Below, one piece after another: positions 21,849 through 33,948 of a DNA stretch of 64,000 bases. The DNA is from Rhynchonema sp. JSB1_4. Its lineage: Eukaryota; Nematoda; Chromadorea; Monhysterida; Xyalidae. A model generated the notes under the pieces. The model was given only the letters and a program-made list of their open reading frames with translations, did not search any database and had not been told where the DNA came from. Location: contig JASAMV010009122.1 in the NCBI GenBank assembly GCA_030248065.1, positions 22,214 through 86,213 on the forward strand, given 5' to 3'. The first letter of the stretch is position 1, and each line of letters starts with the position of its first letter. The position numbers and the translations under genes are program-made.

Positions 21849-23403
21849 TCAAAACGGTTCACTAAATGGATAGTGCGGATGTTTCAAATCACGGTCGAGC
21901 GTCAGAATGCGCCAATTTCGATCCAGTGAGTCGATTTGTTTCATTTCACCGTTGCTCAGCTCAAAGTCGAATATTTCGAAGTTCTGTTTGATTCTCAACT
22001 GCGACACCGACTTCGGAATAACGACCACGTCCTTCTGGATCGCCCAACGCAACGCCACTTGCGCTGCGCTCTGCAAACCGTTTTGTGGCTAATTAATGCA
22101 GATCTTCATAGTTTATGTCTGAATCAACTTTGATGGGTGAGTGAGCTGCATACCTTCGAATGTTTGTCGGCAATCTCACACATGATCGGTTCATCCAGCA
22201 AGTTCGGCTGTCCGTCCTGTCGGAACATGTGCGTCGGATTGGCCAGTGGACTGAATGCCGTCATGACAATATTGCGTTCGGCGCACCACGCTCGATATTG
22301 CGATTGTGGAAAGTACGGGTGCATCTCAACCTGGCAATAATTTGCCAACGAAATTAATTTGTGATGCCTTCAATTGGTATTGCAAACAGCGAGTGCTAGT
22401 GTTTTTAAGATTACGTGACCACCGTGCAGTGGGACTGGCTCTTCGATCTCGTACAGCAGCTGTCTGTGAAAATAGGTCTCAACGGAAGGCAAAAGCTCGA
22501 AGCACAAATCAAATTTCCGAACCCACCAACCTGAAGATAAACCGGCTTAATGGTGCAATTGTCAATAACTCGTTGCAACTGCTTGTGATTGAAGTTCGAT
22601 ACACCGAGTGAACGAATTTTGCCCGCTTTGGCTTTCGCCTCCAGACCTTGCCAGGCAGTCAGATAGTCCTCATCAGAATTGATCATCACACCGTTTTCGT
22701 CCTGTTTTAGTAAATTTAGAACTTTGGTGCCATAACAAAAATTTTACACACTATTTGTCGAAACAAAGACTTGTGCATGTTTGTTGTGTGAACACAACAA
22801 AAAACATGAATATACGACGGTTCAAAGATTTGAGCAACAAACCGTACACATGACAAACCTTTGGGAACATGGCCGCTTTTTCTTTATAACCCTGAGGCCA
22901 GTGAATGAGACAAAGATCGAGATAATCGAGCTGCAGATCAGACAGGATCATATCGACGGCGCGTTTCGACTCCTCCAACGAATGAAAGGTGTTCCAGATT
23001 TTGCTCGTCACAAAAAGATCCGCTCTGGTGACCTGAAGCAATCAATATTTGTTGCGGTCATTCAGGCATTACAAACAGTTACGAATTCGAGAAATAAATC
23101 ATACTCTAAAAGGAAGGAATTATCCGATTACCGTTCCATTCTCGACACAATGTTGGATTCCACGCCCGACTTCAGCATGATTTCCGTATGCCATTGCACA
23201 ATCAATATGGCGATATCCTGTTTCAATTGCGGTCACAACGGCTTCTTGAACCTAAACGGTTGCTCTGATCCCAATATTTTGACAGAAACCAGCAACAGCA
23301 AACACAATCCCACCTCCCCAGGTTTGCTCAGCCAAGTTCCAAGCCCAACTTTGGGAATGTCAAATCCGGTTGATAGTCTTGCTGCTGGCACTTTGGCCGC
23401 CAT
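21849..23403 (-). CDS. Aldo-keto reductase (AKR1-like), 317 aa
   Basis: Six exons, all phase 0: 23403–23314, 23251–23132, 23032–22859, 22701–22531, 22330–22154, 22070–21849. This is an NADPH-dependent cytosolic carbonyl reductase of TIM-barrel fold. The catalytic tetrad is visible: Asp and Tyr in [12 protein letters not shown], Lys in FVTSKIWN, His in LCLIHWPQG. Family blocks follow: [37 protein letters not shown] (cofactor end) and LDRNWR. Length equals the family norm and every block is intact, so the enzyme should be active. The substrate cannot be inferred. The ATG at 23403 gives the usual N-terminus just before the first strand ([12 protein letters not shown]). Confidence 0.93.
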
Positions 23404-23985
23404 TTTGGCAAGAATTTGTGATAACAAGCTGAAAAAGATTAATTAAGGTTCATACTTATAATGGGCATGGGCACATGCACACAAGCACGAAGTAAGTGCC
23501 CATTTCACCACAATAGGTACGCTGCACCGGAGCGTGGTAAGACAGACCACTGCCATGCCAGGAAACAACATCAGTACAAAATTGATATCGATTTTATGCA
23601 CATACTAAGTTCTGTACAATATTTACAGCCCGGACAGCACTTGGCTGCGTCTTATCAGTGTTTGACACAGTCCCGGAGTCAAAATGAGCCGATGAATGAA
23701 ACGACAATATAATAACAATGAACATAAAACATCTCACGGCTGAGAACGTAAACCTGTATCCAGCGTTGCAACAGAAGAATTTTTTTTAAAAAGTGCTTGT
23801 TTTTTTAAAATTAAGCATATGATATTTTCACTTTTTTGTGTCCAGAACGCACGAAATCTGCCCAATGTTCGCCCCAAAATGCAAAAATTTTCTCCCGAAA
23901 GTAATTTGTAACTACACTTTGTCACTTGTGCTCTATTCCAAATACGTTTAGTGAACTTGTGGTTCAGTTTTCTATCTGTACAGAC

Positions 23986-24377
23986 TATAGTGGCGGAAAA
24001 ACCGGCTTTTTTATATTTCGTGAAAAAAACCGAAAAAAACGAAAAAAAACCGATAAAGAACCGCAGTGTATAAGGGTAGGGGAAGCCCAAATAAGGTATT
24101 TTTGACACATGGTAATGTTAGACACAACAGTGGTGCCTATGGTGTTTCTGATGCTCATTGTGACTAAAATAGTAGCCACATTGACATTTCCCGCGCTTGG
24201 CCAAAGTTGTCCTGAACGAAAATATTTCCCAACTTTGTCTAAAATTTGAAAACTTCGTGAAAAAAGACCGATGTTTCCCGGAGGTGGAGGTTTTTTCGGT
24301 TTTTTCACATCCCAGATGAACCAGGTTCTTTTTCGTGTTTTCGTGAAAAAAAACGGTTTTCTTCATCCGCCAGTATA
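23986..24377. mobile_element. Purine-rich MITE, 8-bp target duplication GTACAGAC
   Basis: The ends TATAGTGGCGGA and TCCGCCAGTATA are inverse; GTACAGAC flanks both sides exactly. The interior is full of AAAAAACCG / CGGTTTTTT runs. Same family as 42310–42769. It lies in the spacer between the PCGF and AKR genes. Confidence 0.75.
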
Positions 24378-24606
24378 GTACAGACACTTTCCTTTCATTT
24401 TTTCTTCGATACTGGAAAAAATTCACTTCGCCGACTTTTGCACTCAGTAGATCAGCACTTTGTGACAAAAAACAAAAAAAAATAATTTTTCTTCTTTTTG
24501 AACGCTACCTGTATCGTGTGTCATTGAACCGACGTGAAAGAATCATAGATGAGCCAATGAAACACAGAAAAGTAACAAACAGGCAAGCATTCATAATATT
24601 AACGTC

Positions 24607-26074
24607 TCAGAAATCGACATGAGTCCGATACTGAAGCTCCAACGGCGGGGCCTTGTTACGCCACCTGGTCCGATGGATGAACTTGAGCGAATGATCTTTG
24701 CCCATCAGTTCGTCGTTGCAGAACATGTCGAATTCCATGAATCGATCGCAGTCGAAATGCAGTTTTAGAGCGAGGTATTTCTTGAGATGCGTGATCGTGG
24801 CGGATGACGAACAGCGAATGAACGGACGACGTAGTTGTTTGAGGTGCGGTTCATCGTTGCACAAATGGATGTTCACCTGCGATGTTGGCACACACGTGTA
24901 TGAATATGAATAGCCGGCGCTTCACTCTCACTGCCAGTTAGAAAATATAGTTGTCTTGTCAGGAACACTTGTGTTTTTCTTTAATGTTGTGAGCTACTTT
25001 CCGGGTGTCACACCCACACCAAATAAATTGCCTGCAGATGTTAATGTCGACCTCGCTGCACCAGCCGGACGTCAAGTCAGCAGTTGACTGACAACAGCGT
25101 GTGCTACGTTTATATGCGCAGGACACAGTGTAGTTCCTGGGGGGAGGGGGGCCCCCTAAGGTACACTAACCGCTGCGACCAAGGTACACTAGCACACTAA
25201 CCGCCGCGCCAGGTACACTAACCGCCCCAATTTTTGCCTAAAATCGGCATTTTTAGGCCTAAAATGGGCATTTTTAGGCCTAAAATGGGTGATTTTTAGG
25301 TCAATGATGTCAAAAGTCATCAAAATACCTTTTTATGGAGAATTGTTTCCAAAAAGAGGTAAAAATCGGTCAAATTTTCTACCTTAAAAAGCGACTTTTT
25401 CCTGAATTTGGGTCTTCCCCCCCAGGGAGGTACACTAACCGCCGCACGGAAAAAAGGGGTAGGTACACTAACCGCCGCGCCGGACCAGGAACTACACTGG
25501 CAGGACAGGAACCAACAGTCAGTTCACAAACAAAAACAACATCTCACCTGTTCATCTTTGCGATGACAATCAGGATCGTCATTATTATTAGTCGTGTTCT
25601 CATTTTCGTTCGGTGCTTCCTCATCATCATCGTCATACGCCAATCCACGATCGCGATGGAATTCCACGCGTCGTCGACGTTCTTCGCATTGCAGATTCGG
25701 CACCAGTTTGTGCACCAAGTCCTCAAATGAATTGGAACGTCGCGAAATTAGAATTGATACGTTGGTGTTGTATCTTGTTACTACGCAAATACGAACGACA
25801 AATAGAGTATTCTTGCTTCGTTTGTGAGCGCCCGCAGCAAGCAACCAACCTGCATGGTGCGATCGATGCTGACGTAGTGTGCAGGATGGGACTGATGAAT
25901 CAATATCTCGCATTTCGGACACGTTGGAGACGACTCGAAATGTTGCAACAGACAAGATTTGCAGAATGTGTGTAAACAATCCAGAATTGTTGTGGCGTCA
26001 ACGAAATATCCACCACACAAATAGCACGTTATGTGGTCGTTCACTGCTGTCATTTTCACGCGAATATGATCCAT
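24607..26074 (-). CDS. Polycomb group RING finger (PCGF) protein, ~222 aa
   Basis: Three exons, phase 0: 26074–25850, 25721–25548, 24876–24607. Residues 15–60 are a C3HC4 RING (CYLCGGYFVDATTILDCLH, TFCKSC, CPKC) of the PSC/BMI1 type. IDRTMQDLVHKLVPNLQ and RRRRVEFHRDRGL follow as in PCGF proteins. After an acidic/Asn linker comes a RAWUL ubiquitin-like domain (RRPFIRCSSSATITHLKKYL, FMEFDMFCNDELMGKDHSLK). It should act in a PRC1-type complex with a RING1 partner to mono-ubiquitinate histone H2A in the nucleus. The short length points to the PCGF3/5 or PCGF1 branch rather than BMI1, but I cannot decide. Intron 2 carries a hAT-like element (25126–25499). Confidence 0.9.
25126..25499. mobile_element. 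hAT-like MITE (CAGTGTAGTTCCTGG family), TSD GCAGGACA
   Basis: The terminal repeats CAGTGTAGTTCCTGG / CCAGGAACTACACTG are flanked by an exact 8-bp duplication GCAGGACA (25118–25125 and 25500–25507). The interior repeats GGTACACTAACCGCC near both ends. The same family recurs at 30304–31105 and 40117–40507. Confidence 0.85.
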
Positions 26075-26146
26075 TATTTGAGGTTGTGGCCGACGAAACA
26101 GAGATTAAGACGAAGCCTAAGAAAGAACCAGAGTGAAGTTGGTATG

Positions 26147-26381
26147 GTAAATTTCCAAATTCGCTGACACACAGTGAAATACGCCCCATAGTTAATGTCA
26201 CGTTCTAAACCCGAAAGTTAACTTTTGAAACATTCGGGCAGCAGACGCGCGTGCAGCTTACCAGCCAGCCAGGCAGCTGCACGCAATGTTTCAGAACTGC
26301 ACGTGGTTAGCGTTCGGGTTCAGAACGTGACATTAACTACGGGGCGTATTTTATTGTGCGGCAGCGAATTTGGAAATTTAC
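26147..26381. mobile_element. MITE with long TIRs, copy 2
   Basis: Same orientation and full length as 17621–17853, with roughly 10% differences by eye, starting GTAAATTTCC and ending GGAAATTTAC. It lies just upstream of the PCGF start codon (26074), so it could affect that promoter. Confidence 0.85.
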
Positions 26382-27783
26382 TATAACAGTGCTGCGGCTA
26401 CTTCTTGGGGAATATTGTACCCTCCATCTGACAACTTTCGGGGAAGACTCAATTTGGGGGGGGGACGGGGAGAGAGGAAGATTTTTTGAGGTGAGATACT
26501 GATATTACTTTCGTTGGGTGTTGGGTTAAAATGTGCACAATTCGCGTGCCTTTACAGCCAGTGTTGGAGGTACTCTGGAGGGGGGATACGGATACATACT
26601 GGTACCGGATTCAGAGAGAGGGATACCTACTGTACCAGAGCCGATGGTCGGGAGGGGGGGGTTGGTACGTGGGGGGCACTGTAGTGGCAGGCCCGTGTGT
26701 GGGAGGTAAGTATGATGCGGGGTTGGGACCGGAGGCGGGAGAGGTATGATTTTGGTCACTCAAAAAGGCAAAAAAAACACCGTTTTTGTGATACAATTTT
26801 GGCGAAAAAAATGAGGTAAAAATGGTACTTTTCCCAATTTTTCGCCGAAAATCGTCTAAAACACGTACTAATTAGTGGGGGGTGGGCGGTCCCCCCAGGT
26901 ACAGTAGGTAGGTAGGTTGACGCTCCATCCTGGTACAGTGGGTAGATCGCCGCCCGACGGCTGGAACAGTAAGTTGCGATTTTTGGCTCAAAATGGTATA
27001 AAATCGGTACTTTTCAGTCCAAATAGGTAGGGATCGGCGTCGGTCATGTGGACCGACACCGACCCTTTTTGGAAAGTACCGACACCGACGAAAAAACACG
27101 CCGACACCGACAGTTCAAATTTCCCCGACACCGATTTCGATTGTTTTTTCGTCGAAAATTTGCAATTTTAGCGCAAAATTTGGATATTTAGCGCATTATT
27201 AGAGGACACAGAATAATTTACATAAGGAAATTGCTGATTTCGGAAATTTCCTTGCGCACTTTTCCTAGATAAATTAAATTAACAAAAGTTTTTACAGCAG
27301 TGGTTTGGTGCCCGGTGTGCTGCTCCTCTTGGGGGGATTGGACAATGAGTATAAAGTATGGCGCGGCGCTCAAATTGTTAGAAATGCTTTCGCACGCGTA
27401 TTTTTTGCTCCGAAAAAGCTCTAAAGCTGCTTGGCAGTGAATTCGTTGTCATTTGCAACCGAAATTTTTTTTAATTTCGGCCCTTTCATTCAAGCGCCAG
27501 TGGGCCATTTCTTAGCACGCATCGACCAAATTTCGTATTCCTTATGTTGATATTTCGTTGCACTGAATAACGAATACGAATATGCGAACAACAATTGCAA
27601 AGATCTTCATTGAATACAAAAAATTTTGCAAACTTTTTTTATCTGGGAAGGAAAATTGTGGTAAAAATTGGCCTGTTTGATGCTAACATGGGGTCAAAAA
27701 GTTGCCTACCGACACTACCGACACCTGAGAAAAACCGACACTTTTGGACGCCGACACCGACACCGACATGTACCCACATTGGC

Positions 27784-28211
27784 AGGCGGAAAAAAACCAG
27801 TTTTGTTTCCGGAAAAAACCGAAAAAAACGTTTTTTTTCCGAGACCCGAATACTTTTCCACTTATTTTTCCGTGTGTATCTTTTCGGTTTTTGATCGGAA
27901 AAATATCGGCACTTTATTCCAATTTTGCCAAAAAATTGTAATGCAAAACTGATGAGTTTTTCGATTTTAGTGAAAAATTGGCTCGAGCACGAAAATTAAC
28001 CGGCCCAAAATGGGCCAAAAAACGTGTAAACCAAGTGTTTTCGACTGACTTCAACACTCTTCAAGAACACTCTCGCCACTTCGAACAAATTTTGCACTGA
28101 AATTGTTATATTTTTCGAAATTACGTTCTTAAGTACTGGAAAAATACTTTTAAAAAAAACGAAAAAATTTTTTTTCCACGAACAATACAAAACGGTTCTT
28201 TATGACAGTAT
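27784..28211. mobile_element. Purine-rich MITE remnant inside CGACAC repeats
   Basis: Inverse orientation of the 42310–42769 element: it starts near GGCAGGCGGAAAAAAACC and ends near CGGTTCTTTATGACAGTATA. The left terminal bases are degraded. Confidence 0.55.
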
Positions 28212-29109
28212 ATACCGACACCGACATTTTTCCAACACCGGCGCCGATCCCTACAAATAGGCGAAAAATCGCGCGCGAAATTAGCGTTTCAGCACGTTTT
28301 CATCAATATTCAGCCCTAAAAATTATTGTTCCCCCACCCCCTAGCTCGGCCGGTACAGTAGGTTGCCGCCCGGCCTGGGTAGCTACACCACTGGTAACAT
28401 CCCCTACACAGTGGTGTATTAACGCTTGATAGTGCTGCACAGGTACATTTATGCACGTGTGTTTTGTTAATTCAGAGCACATAATACGCCTCTTATTGAC
28501 GAATAGACACGAATAAATGCGATTACAAGAGAAGAAACATCCTTTCAAACCCCTTTTTAGAGATTTTCGGGGCTATTTCTGGGAACAATTTTTTCAGGTT
28601 CGGGTCAGTGAATTAATAGAGGCCCCCGGAATAAAGCCCCCCGTAATAGATCCCCTCAAAATGGGGTCAGTGAGTTAATAGAGCCCCTTCTACCGTAAAA
28701 ACCTAAATACAGCCCCCCGGAATAGAGCCCCCCTCCGTAATAGCCCCCCCCAAAAGGGGTCAGGGAATTAATAGAGCCCCCCCCTAAGTAACGTCCCCAA
28801 TATAGTGGTGTATTAAGGCTTGATAGCGGTGTACAGGTACATTTATGCACGTTTGTTGTTCGTTCAGAGCACATAATACGCCTCTTATTAACGAATAGAC
28901 ACGAATAAATGCGATTACAAGCGAAAAAACATCCTTTCAAACGCCTTTTTAGGGGGTTTTGGGGGTGCTTTTGGGAACAATTTTTCAGGTTCGGGTCAGT
29001 GAATTAATAGAGGCCCTCCAGTGAGTTAATAGAGCCCTCCCCCTTCCATTTAGGTTTTTACGGTATTTAGGTTTTTACGGTACCCGCCCCGCAAAAGTAG
29101 CCACAGCAC

Positions 29110-29729
29110 CAGTGCAGTGGCTGGAGGGATGGGGGGATTCCTCCCTAAGGAGTAGGTACCTAGCAGTTGCTTGCAACCACCCCTTGGGGGATGGGGGGAA
29201 GGGTAGGTACCTTGCAACCATCCCGGAGGGTACCTTGCAACCATCAATTTATGGTTTTCATAGGCAAAAATGGGTATTTTCGACCTCAAAACCCCAAAAA
29301 TCGCTTCGCGCGCAAGCCCCCATATAATTGCTCTTTTGAGCAAATTTTCGGCCAAAATACAAAAAAGTACCATTTTTCGGCCAATTTTGCAATACAATGC
29401 ATGCAAAAAACACCTTTTTTCGGACCCCAGGGTACCTTCCAACCTTCCTGAGGCTGGGTAGAGGGGTACCTTGCAACCATCCAACCAACCAATCCGTTTC
29501 TGGACACCTGACCATTCAAATCGCAAACTGTGAGACTGAACTGCGATAATCACAAACGTTTTATTGCTAGTATAAGGTTATGCGATCCATTTTATCAATG
29601 ATTATATTGATGTTGCGCATATGCCTTGTGGTTATAACCATGAAAAGTAAAACGAAAAACGAAACGAAACGAACCATCTGGATCCATCTCCCAAGGGTAC
29701 CTTGCAACCATCTGCCTGCCACTACACTG
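29110..29729. mobile_element. hAT-like element, CAGTGCAGTGGCTGG ends
   Basis: The left end is CAGTGCAGTGGCTGG and the right end TGCCACTACACTG. The 8-bp flanks CACAGCAC and CACGGCAC match at 7 of 8 positions. The interior carries repeated GGTACCTTGCAACCATC. Confidence 0.65.
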
Positions 29730-30303
29730 CACGGCACTGATTCCAAATAGGCGAAAAATCGCGCGCCACGCGCGAGATTAGCGTTTAAGAGTACATTTTC
29801 ATCAATATTTAGACCTAAAAATTTTTGTTCCCCCCCCTAGCTCGGCCGGTACAGCAGGTAGGTTGCCGCCCCACATTTTTGGTGGTTAGGTTGCCGCCCC
29901 GCCTGGGTAGCTACCGTATTGTCGGAAATAGAACCCCTCATTAATTGACCCCCCATCAATTGAACCCCCTAAATGGCTCGAAATCAAAAATAGAACCCCC
30001 CATTAATTGACCCCCATTAATAGAACCCCACCCCCAACCTTCACCGTACCACAGATTAGTGGTATGGTAGGGCTGTGTTGTTGTGTCAAACGTTGTTTAA
30101 GCTTGCGTACACAACAGAATACAGCTTTTTAAGCATAGTTGCCGCTGTTGGAGTTAGAAAATACCGAAAACAAGCCATTTTTATGGGCATTATTAACAAT
30201 GATTTTTTTCGTCGAGGGGCCAAATGAAAAATATAACCCCCAATAATTGACCCCCATAAACTGAACCCCCAAAATGACCCCAGTGAAAAAATAGACCCCC
30301 CGG

Positions 30304-31105
30304 CAGTGTAGTTCCTGGGCGGGAGGGGGGTCCCCCCTAAGGTACACTAACCGCCGCGACCAAGGTACACTACAACACAGTGTAGTGGCAGGCAGATGGT
30401 TGCAAGGTACCCTTGGGGAGGGGTGGATCCAGATGGTTGCAAGGTACCCCCCTACCCAGCCTCCGGAAGGTTGCAAGGTACCCCTTGGGTCCGAAAAAAG
30501 GGCGTTTTTGCATGCATTATACTGCAAAATTGGCCGAAAAATGGTACTTTTTTGTATTTTGGCCGAAAATTTGCTCAAAAGAGCAATTATATGGGGGCGA
30601 TTTTTGGGGTTTTGAGGTCGAAAAATACCCATTTTTGCCTATGAAAACCATAAATTGATGGTTGCAAGGTACCCTCCGGGATGGTTGCAAGGTACCTACC
30701 CTTCCCCCCCATCCCCCCAAGGGGTGGTTGCAAGGTACCTACCCCTCAGGGGGGAATCCCCCCCATCCCCCCAGCCACTACACTGCTAGTACACTAACCG
30801 CCGCGCCAGGTACACTAACCGCCTCAATTTTTGCCCAAAATAGGTATTTTTAGGCTTAAAATGGGCATTTTTAGGCCAAAAATGGGTGATTTTTAGGTCA
30901 ATGATGTCAAAAGTCGCCAAAATACCCGTTTTATTGAGAATTTTTTTGAAAAAGGGGCAAAAATCGATCAAATTTTCTGCCTCAAAAAGTGACTTTTTCC
31001 TGAATTTGGGTCTTCCCCCCCTTCCCCCCAGGGAGGTACACTAACCGCCGCACGGAAAAAAGGGGTAGGTACACTAAGCGCCGCGCCGGACCAGGAACTA
31101 CACTG
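30304..31105. mobile_element. hAT-like element nested in 29914–31136
   Basis: The ends CAGTGTAGTTCCTGG and CCAGGAACTACACTG, with near-identical C5GG flanks on both sides (7 of 8 bases). Its own left part is interrupted by 30378–30785. Confidence 0.75.
30378..30785. mobile_element. hAT-like element, third nesting level
   Basis: The ends are CAGTGTAGTGGCAGG and CCAGCCACTACACTG. The interior (GGTTGCAAGGTACC repeats) is the inverse of 29120–29720. The flanking octamers match only 6 of 8, so it is older or altered. Confidence 0.65.
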
Positions 31106-31828
31106 CCCCCGGGTTCTTCTATTTCCGACGATACGGTACACCACTGAGTCAAGTCAAGTCTTTATTGAGCTATTCGCAAAAGCCTGTTTGTAGGCTGGGA
31201 AATTTACAATATGATGCTTAAATGTGAGCAGGAAACGAAACGAACAAGAACAACGTGGAAGAACGGTAACTAGACACTTGTTGACTGTAAACAACTGTAC
31301 AAAACACGGGGTGGCGTTTTGTACGCTTGTTGACTGTGTGACAAAAATGAATTAAGCACAGTTAATGCATGCGTCAACAAGTGTACATTACAGCACGACT
31401 GTATTGTACGCTTGTTGACTCTATGACATTTATGACAATAATGATTTGTGCAATCAACAAGTGTACAAAACAACACGACCGTGTTGTACACTTGTTGACT
31501 GTTTGACAAAGGTGACATTTGTGACAAAAATGTTTTTGATATGTCGTCGTTGTCATTATTTTGTTTTTGTGCACATTGTCAGCCAAAACAGCCAAGTATA
31601 TGTAGGCAAATATAGTTTTTGTGATTCCCGATCAGTAAAGAGCGGGAAAACACAATTTCAAAAGCGCATCGATGTTTTGGGTTGTTCGTTCCGCCAAGTT
31701 AACGTAAAAACCTAAATACAGCCCCCCCCGGAATAGAGCCCCCCCCCCGTAATACAGCCCCCCCAAAAAGGGGTCAGTGAATTAATAGAGCCCCCCCCGG
31801 AATAGAGCCCCCCCATAACATCCCCTAT

Positions 31829-32124
31829 CAGTGGTGTAGCTACCCAGGCGGGGCGGCAACCTACTGTACCACCCAACATGTGGGGCGGCAACCTACCTAC
31901 TGTACCAGCCGAGCTAGGGGGGGGGTCGTACCACTTGGGGGGGGGGTCATCTGGAAACCGAAATTTTTTATGTCTAAATACTGAAGAAAATGTGGCCTAA
32001 AACACTAACTTCGCGCGCAGCACGCGATTTTTCGCCTATTTGCAGACAAATATGCTAATTTTATGCAATTTTAAGCCAAAAAATGAAAGGGGAGACCCCC
32101 CCCTCCCCTCCAGCTACACCATTG
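31829..32124. mobile_element. hAT-like element, TSD TCCCCTAT
   Basis: The ends CAGTGGTGTAGCTACCC and CAGCTACACCATTG. Exact octamer TCCCCTAT on both sides (31821–31828, 32125–32132). Confidence 0.85.
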
Positions 32125-32136
32125 TCCCCTATACAG

Positions 32137-32545
32137 CAGTGGTGTAGCTACCCAGGCGGGGCGGCAACCTACTGTACCACCCAAAATGCGGGGCGGCAAC
32201 CTACCTACTGTACCGGCCGAGCTAGGGGGGGGGGGTCGTACCACTTGGGGGGGGTCATCTGGAAACCGAAATTTTTTATGTCTAAATACTGAAGAAAATG
32301 TGGCCTAAAACACTAATTTCGCGCGCAGCGCGCGATTTTTCGCCTATTTGCAGACAAATATGCTAATTTTATGCAATTTTAAGCCAAAAATGAATGTTTT
32401 GGGTGAAAAGTTAGGTGGGGCGGCAACCTACCTACTGTACCAGGGGAGGGGCGGCAACCTACCTACTGTACCAGGCGAGGGGCGGCAACCTACCTACTGT
32501 ACCTAGGGGGGGGACCCCCCCACTCCCCCCTCAGCTACACCATTG
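32137..32545. mobile_element. hAT-like element, TSD CTATACAG
   Basis: Same ends as 31829–32124 and nearly the same interior. The exact octamer CTATACAG lies at 32129–32136 and 32546–32553. Its target overlaps the duplication made by its neighbour. Confidence 0.85.
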
Positions 32546-32613
32546 CTATACAGTAGTGTATTAACGCTTGATAGTGGTGCACAGGTTCATTTATGCACGT
32601 TTGTTGTTCGTTC

Positions 32614-33426
32614 CAGAGATCGGAAACGGGCCGGGTAAAGTCGGCCCGGCCCGGTCGGCGAAAAGTCCGGCCCGGCCCGGCCCGGTGGAGGGCTGCAGGT
32701 CGGCCCGGCCCGGCCCGTTTTGGCTTGAGGTCGGCCCGGCCCGGTCAGCCAATTTTCAAGGGCTGAAAACTAAAAAAGTCCAAAAAGCTGAAAAAAATTC
32801 CAAAATTTTCTGCAGAATACTTGTTTTCACTGGTTGGTACAGCTGGGGGGAAGGGTAGGTAGGTAGATTGACGCGCCATCCTGATGCAGTACGTAAGTCG
32901 CCACCCCGGTTGGTACAGTAGTGTAGTAGGTATGGTATAATTTTTGGCTCAAAATGGTTTAAAATCGGTATTTTTCACTCCATATAGGCGAAAAATCGCG
33001 CTTGACGCGCGAAATTAGCGCTTAAGAGTACATTCTCATCAATATGTAGACATAAAATTTTACATAAATTTTAAAATTTTACTACCACAGTAGGTAGGTT
33101 GATTGCAGGCAGGCTTTTTTTGGTGGTACAGCAGGAGTAGGTTGATTGCTGCAAAGCAAGGGCCTGGGTGTGGGTAGCTACTGCTTCTTTCTTCAAAACG
33201 ATGACTGAAAAGATCAAGAACTAGGAAATCTTATTGCGCGAAGCGCAAAAATTTTGAAAATTTTGGTTCAAAAAATGGTAATTTCGTTCAAATTTAGGCA
33301 TACCGGGCCGGGCTGCGGTCCCCCCAAATCTCCGGCCCGGCCCGGTCGACCAACTCCAAAATCGCGGCCCGGCCCGGCCCGTGTACCGGGCCGGGCCGGG
33401 CCGGGCCAGCCCGTTTCCGATCTCTG
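32614..33426. mobile_element. hAT-like element with GGCCCGGCCC repeats, TSD GTTCGTTC
   Basis: The ends CAGAGATCGGAAACGGGCC and inverse. The exact octamer GTTCGTTC lies at 32606–32613 and 33427–33434. The unoccupied target word TTGTTCGTTCAGAGC is present at 28855–28869. Both subterminal regions are arrays of GGCCCGGCCC. Confidence 0.9.
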
Positions 33427-33948
33427 GTTCGTTCAGAGCACATAATACGCCTCTTATTGACGAATAGACACGAATAAATGCGATTACAAGCGAAAAAAAA
33501 CATGCTTTCAAACCCCTTTTTGGGGGTTTTTGGGGGTACTTCTGGGAACAATTTTTTTCAGGTTCGGGTCAGTGAATTAATAGAGGCCCCCCGGAATAGA
33601 GCCCCCTCGTAATAGAGCCTTCCCAAAATGGGGTCAGTGAGTTAATAGAGCCCCCTTCTATTTAGGTTTTTACGGTATGTGTTCGCGCAGTTTAGCTGTT
33701 ATAATTCACCAGAGGTCGCAATGGGGCCGGGTTTGGCCGGCCCGGCCTGGCCCGACCCCCCAAATCTCCGGCCCGGCCCGATTTTTTGGCTCAGATTTTA
33801 ACCCAATTTTTGTCATAATTTTTGCGATTTTTGAATCTATTTTTTGGTTGAAAATAAATTGTTTTCAATGGTGTGGCTGGGGGTCCCCCCTTAGGTACAG
33901 AAGGCTGGTAGATTGACGCGCCATCCTGGTACAGTAGGTAGGTAGCCG

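Larger units (their letters stand above)
29914..31136. mobile_element. TA-flanked element (CCGTATTGTCGG ends) holding two nested hAT elements
   Basis: The ends CCGTATTGTCGGAAATAGAA and ...CTATTTCCGACGATACGG are inverse, with TA on each side. The flanks join to GGGTAGCTACACCACTG, the same word that occurs uninterrupted at 28377–28393, so an empty site is visible. The element is interrupted by 30304–31105. An inverse relative lies at 40614–41058. Confidence 0.75.
31703..33675. mobile_element. TA-type element (CCGTAAAAACC ends) interrupted by three hAT insertions
   Basis: The left end (A/C)CGTAAAAACCTAAAT and the right end ATTTAGGTTTTTACGG are inverse. The interior has GAATAGAGCCCCCC blocks. 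It is interrupted by 31829–32124, 32137–32545 and 32614–33426, each with its own target duplication. Confidence 0.65.

Noticed and set aside
29050..30650. Several 60–170 codon frames on both strands
   Set aside because: They recur as inverse copies of the same transposon interior and include the terminal repeats; they are translated repeats, not genes.
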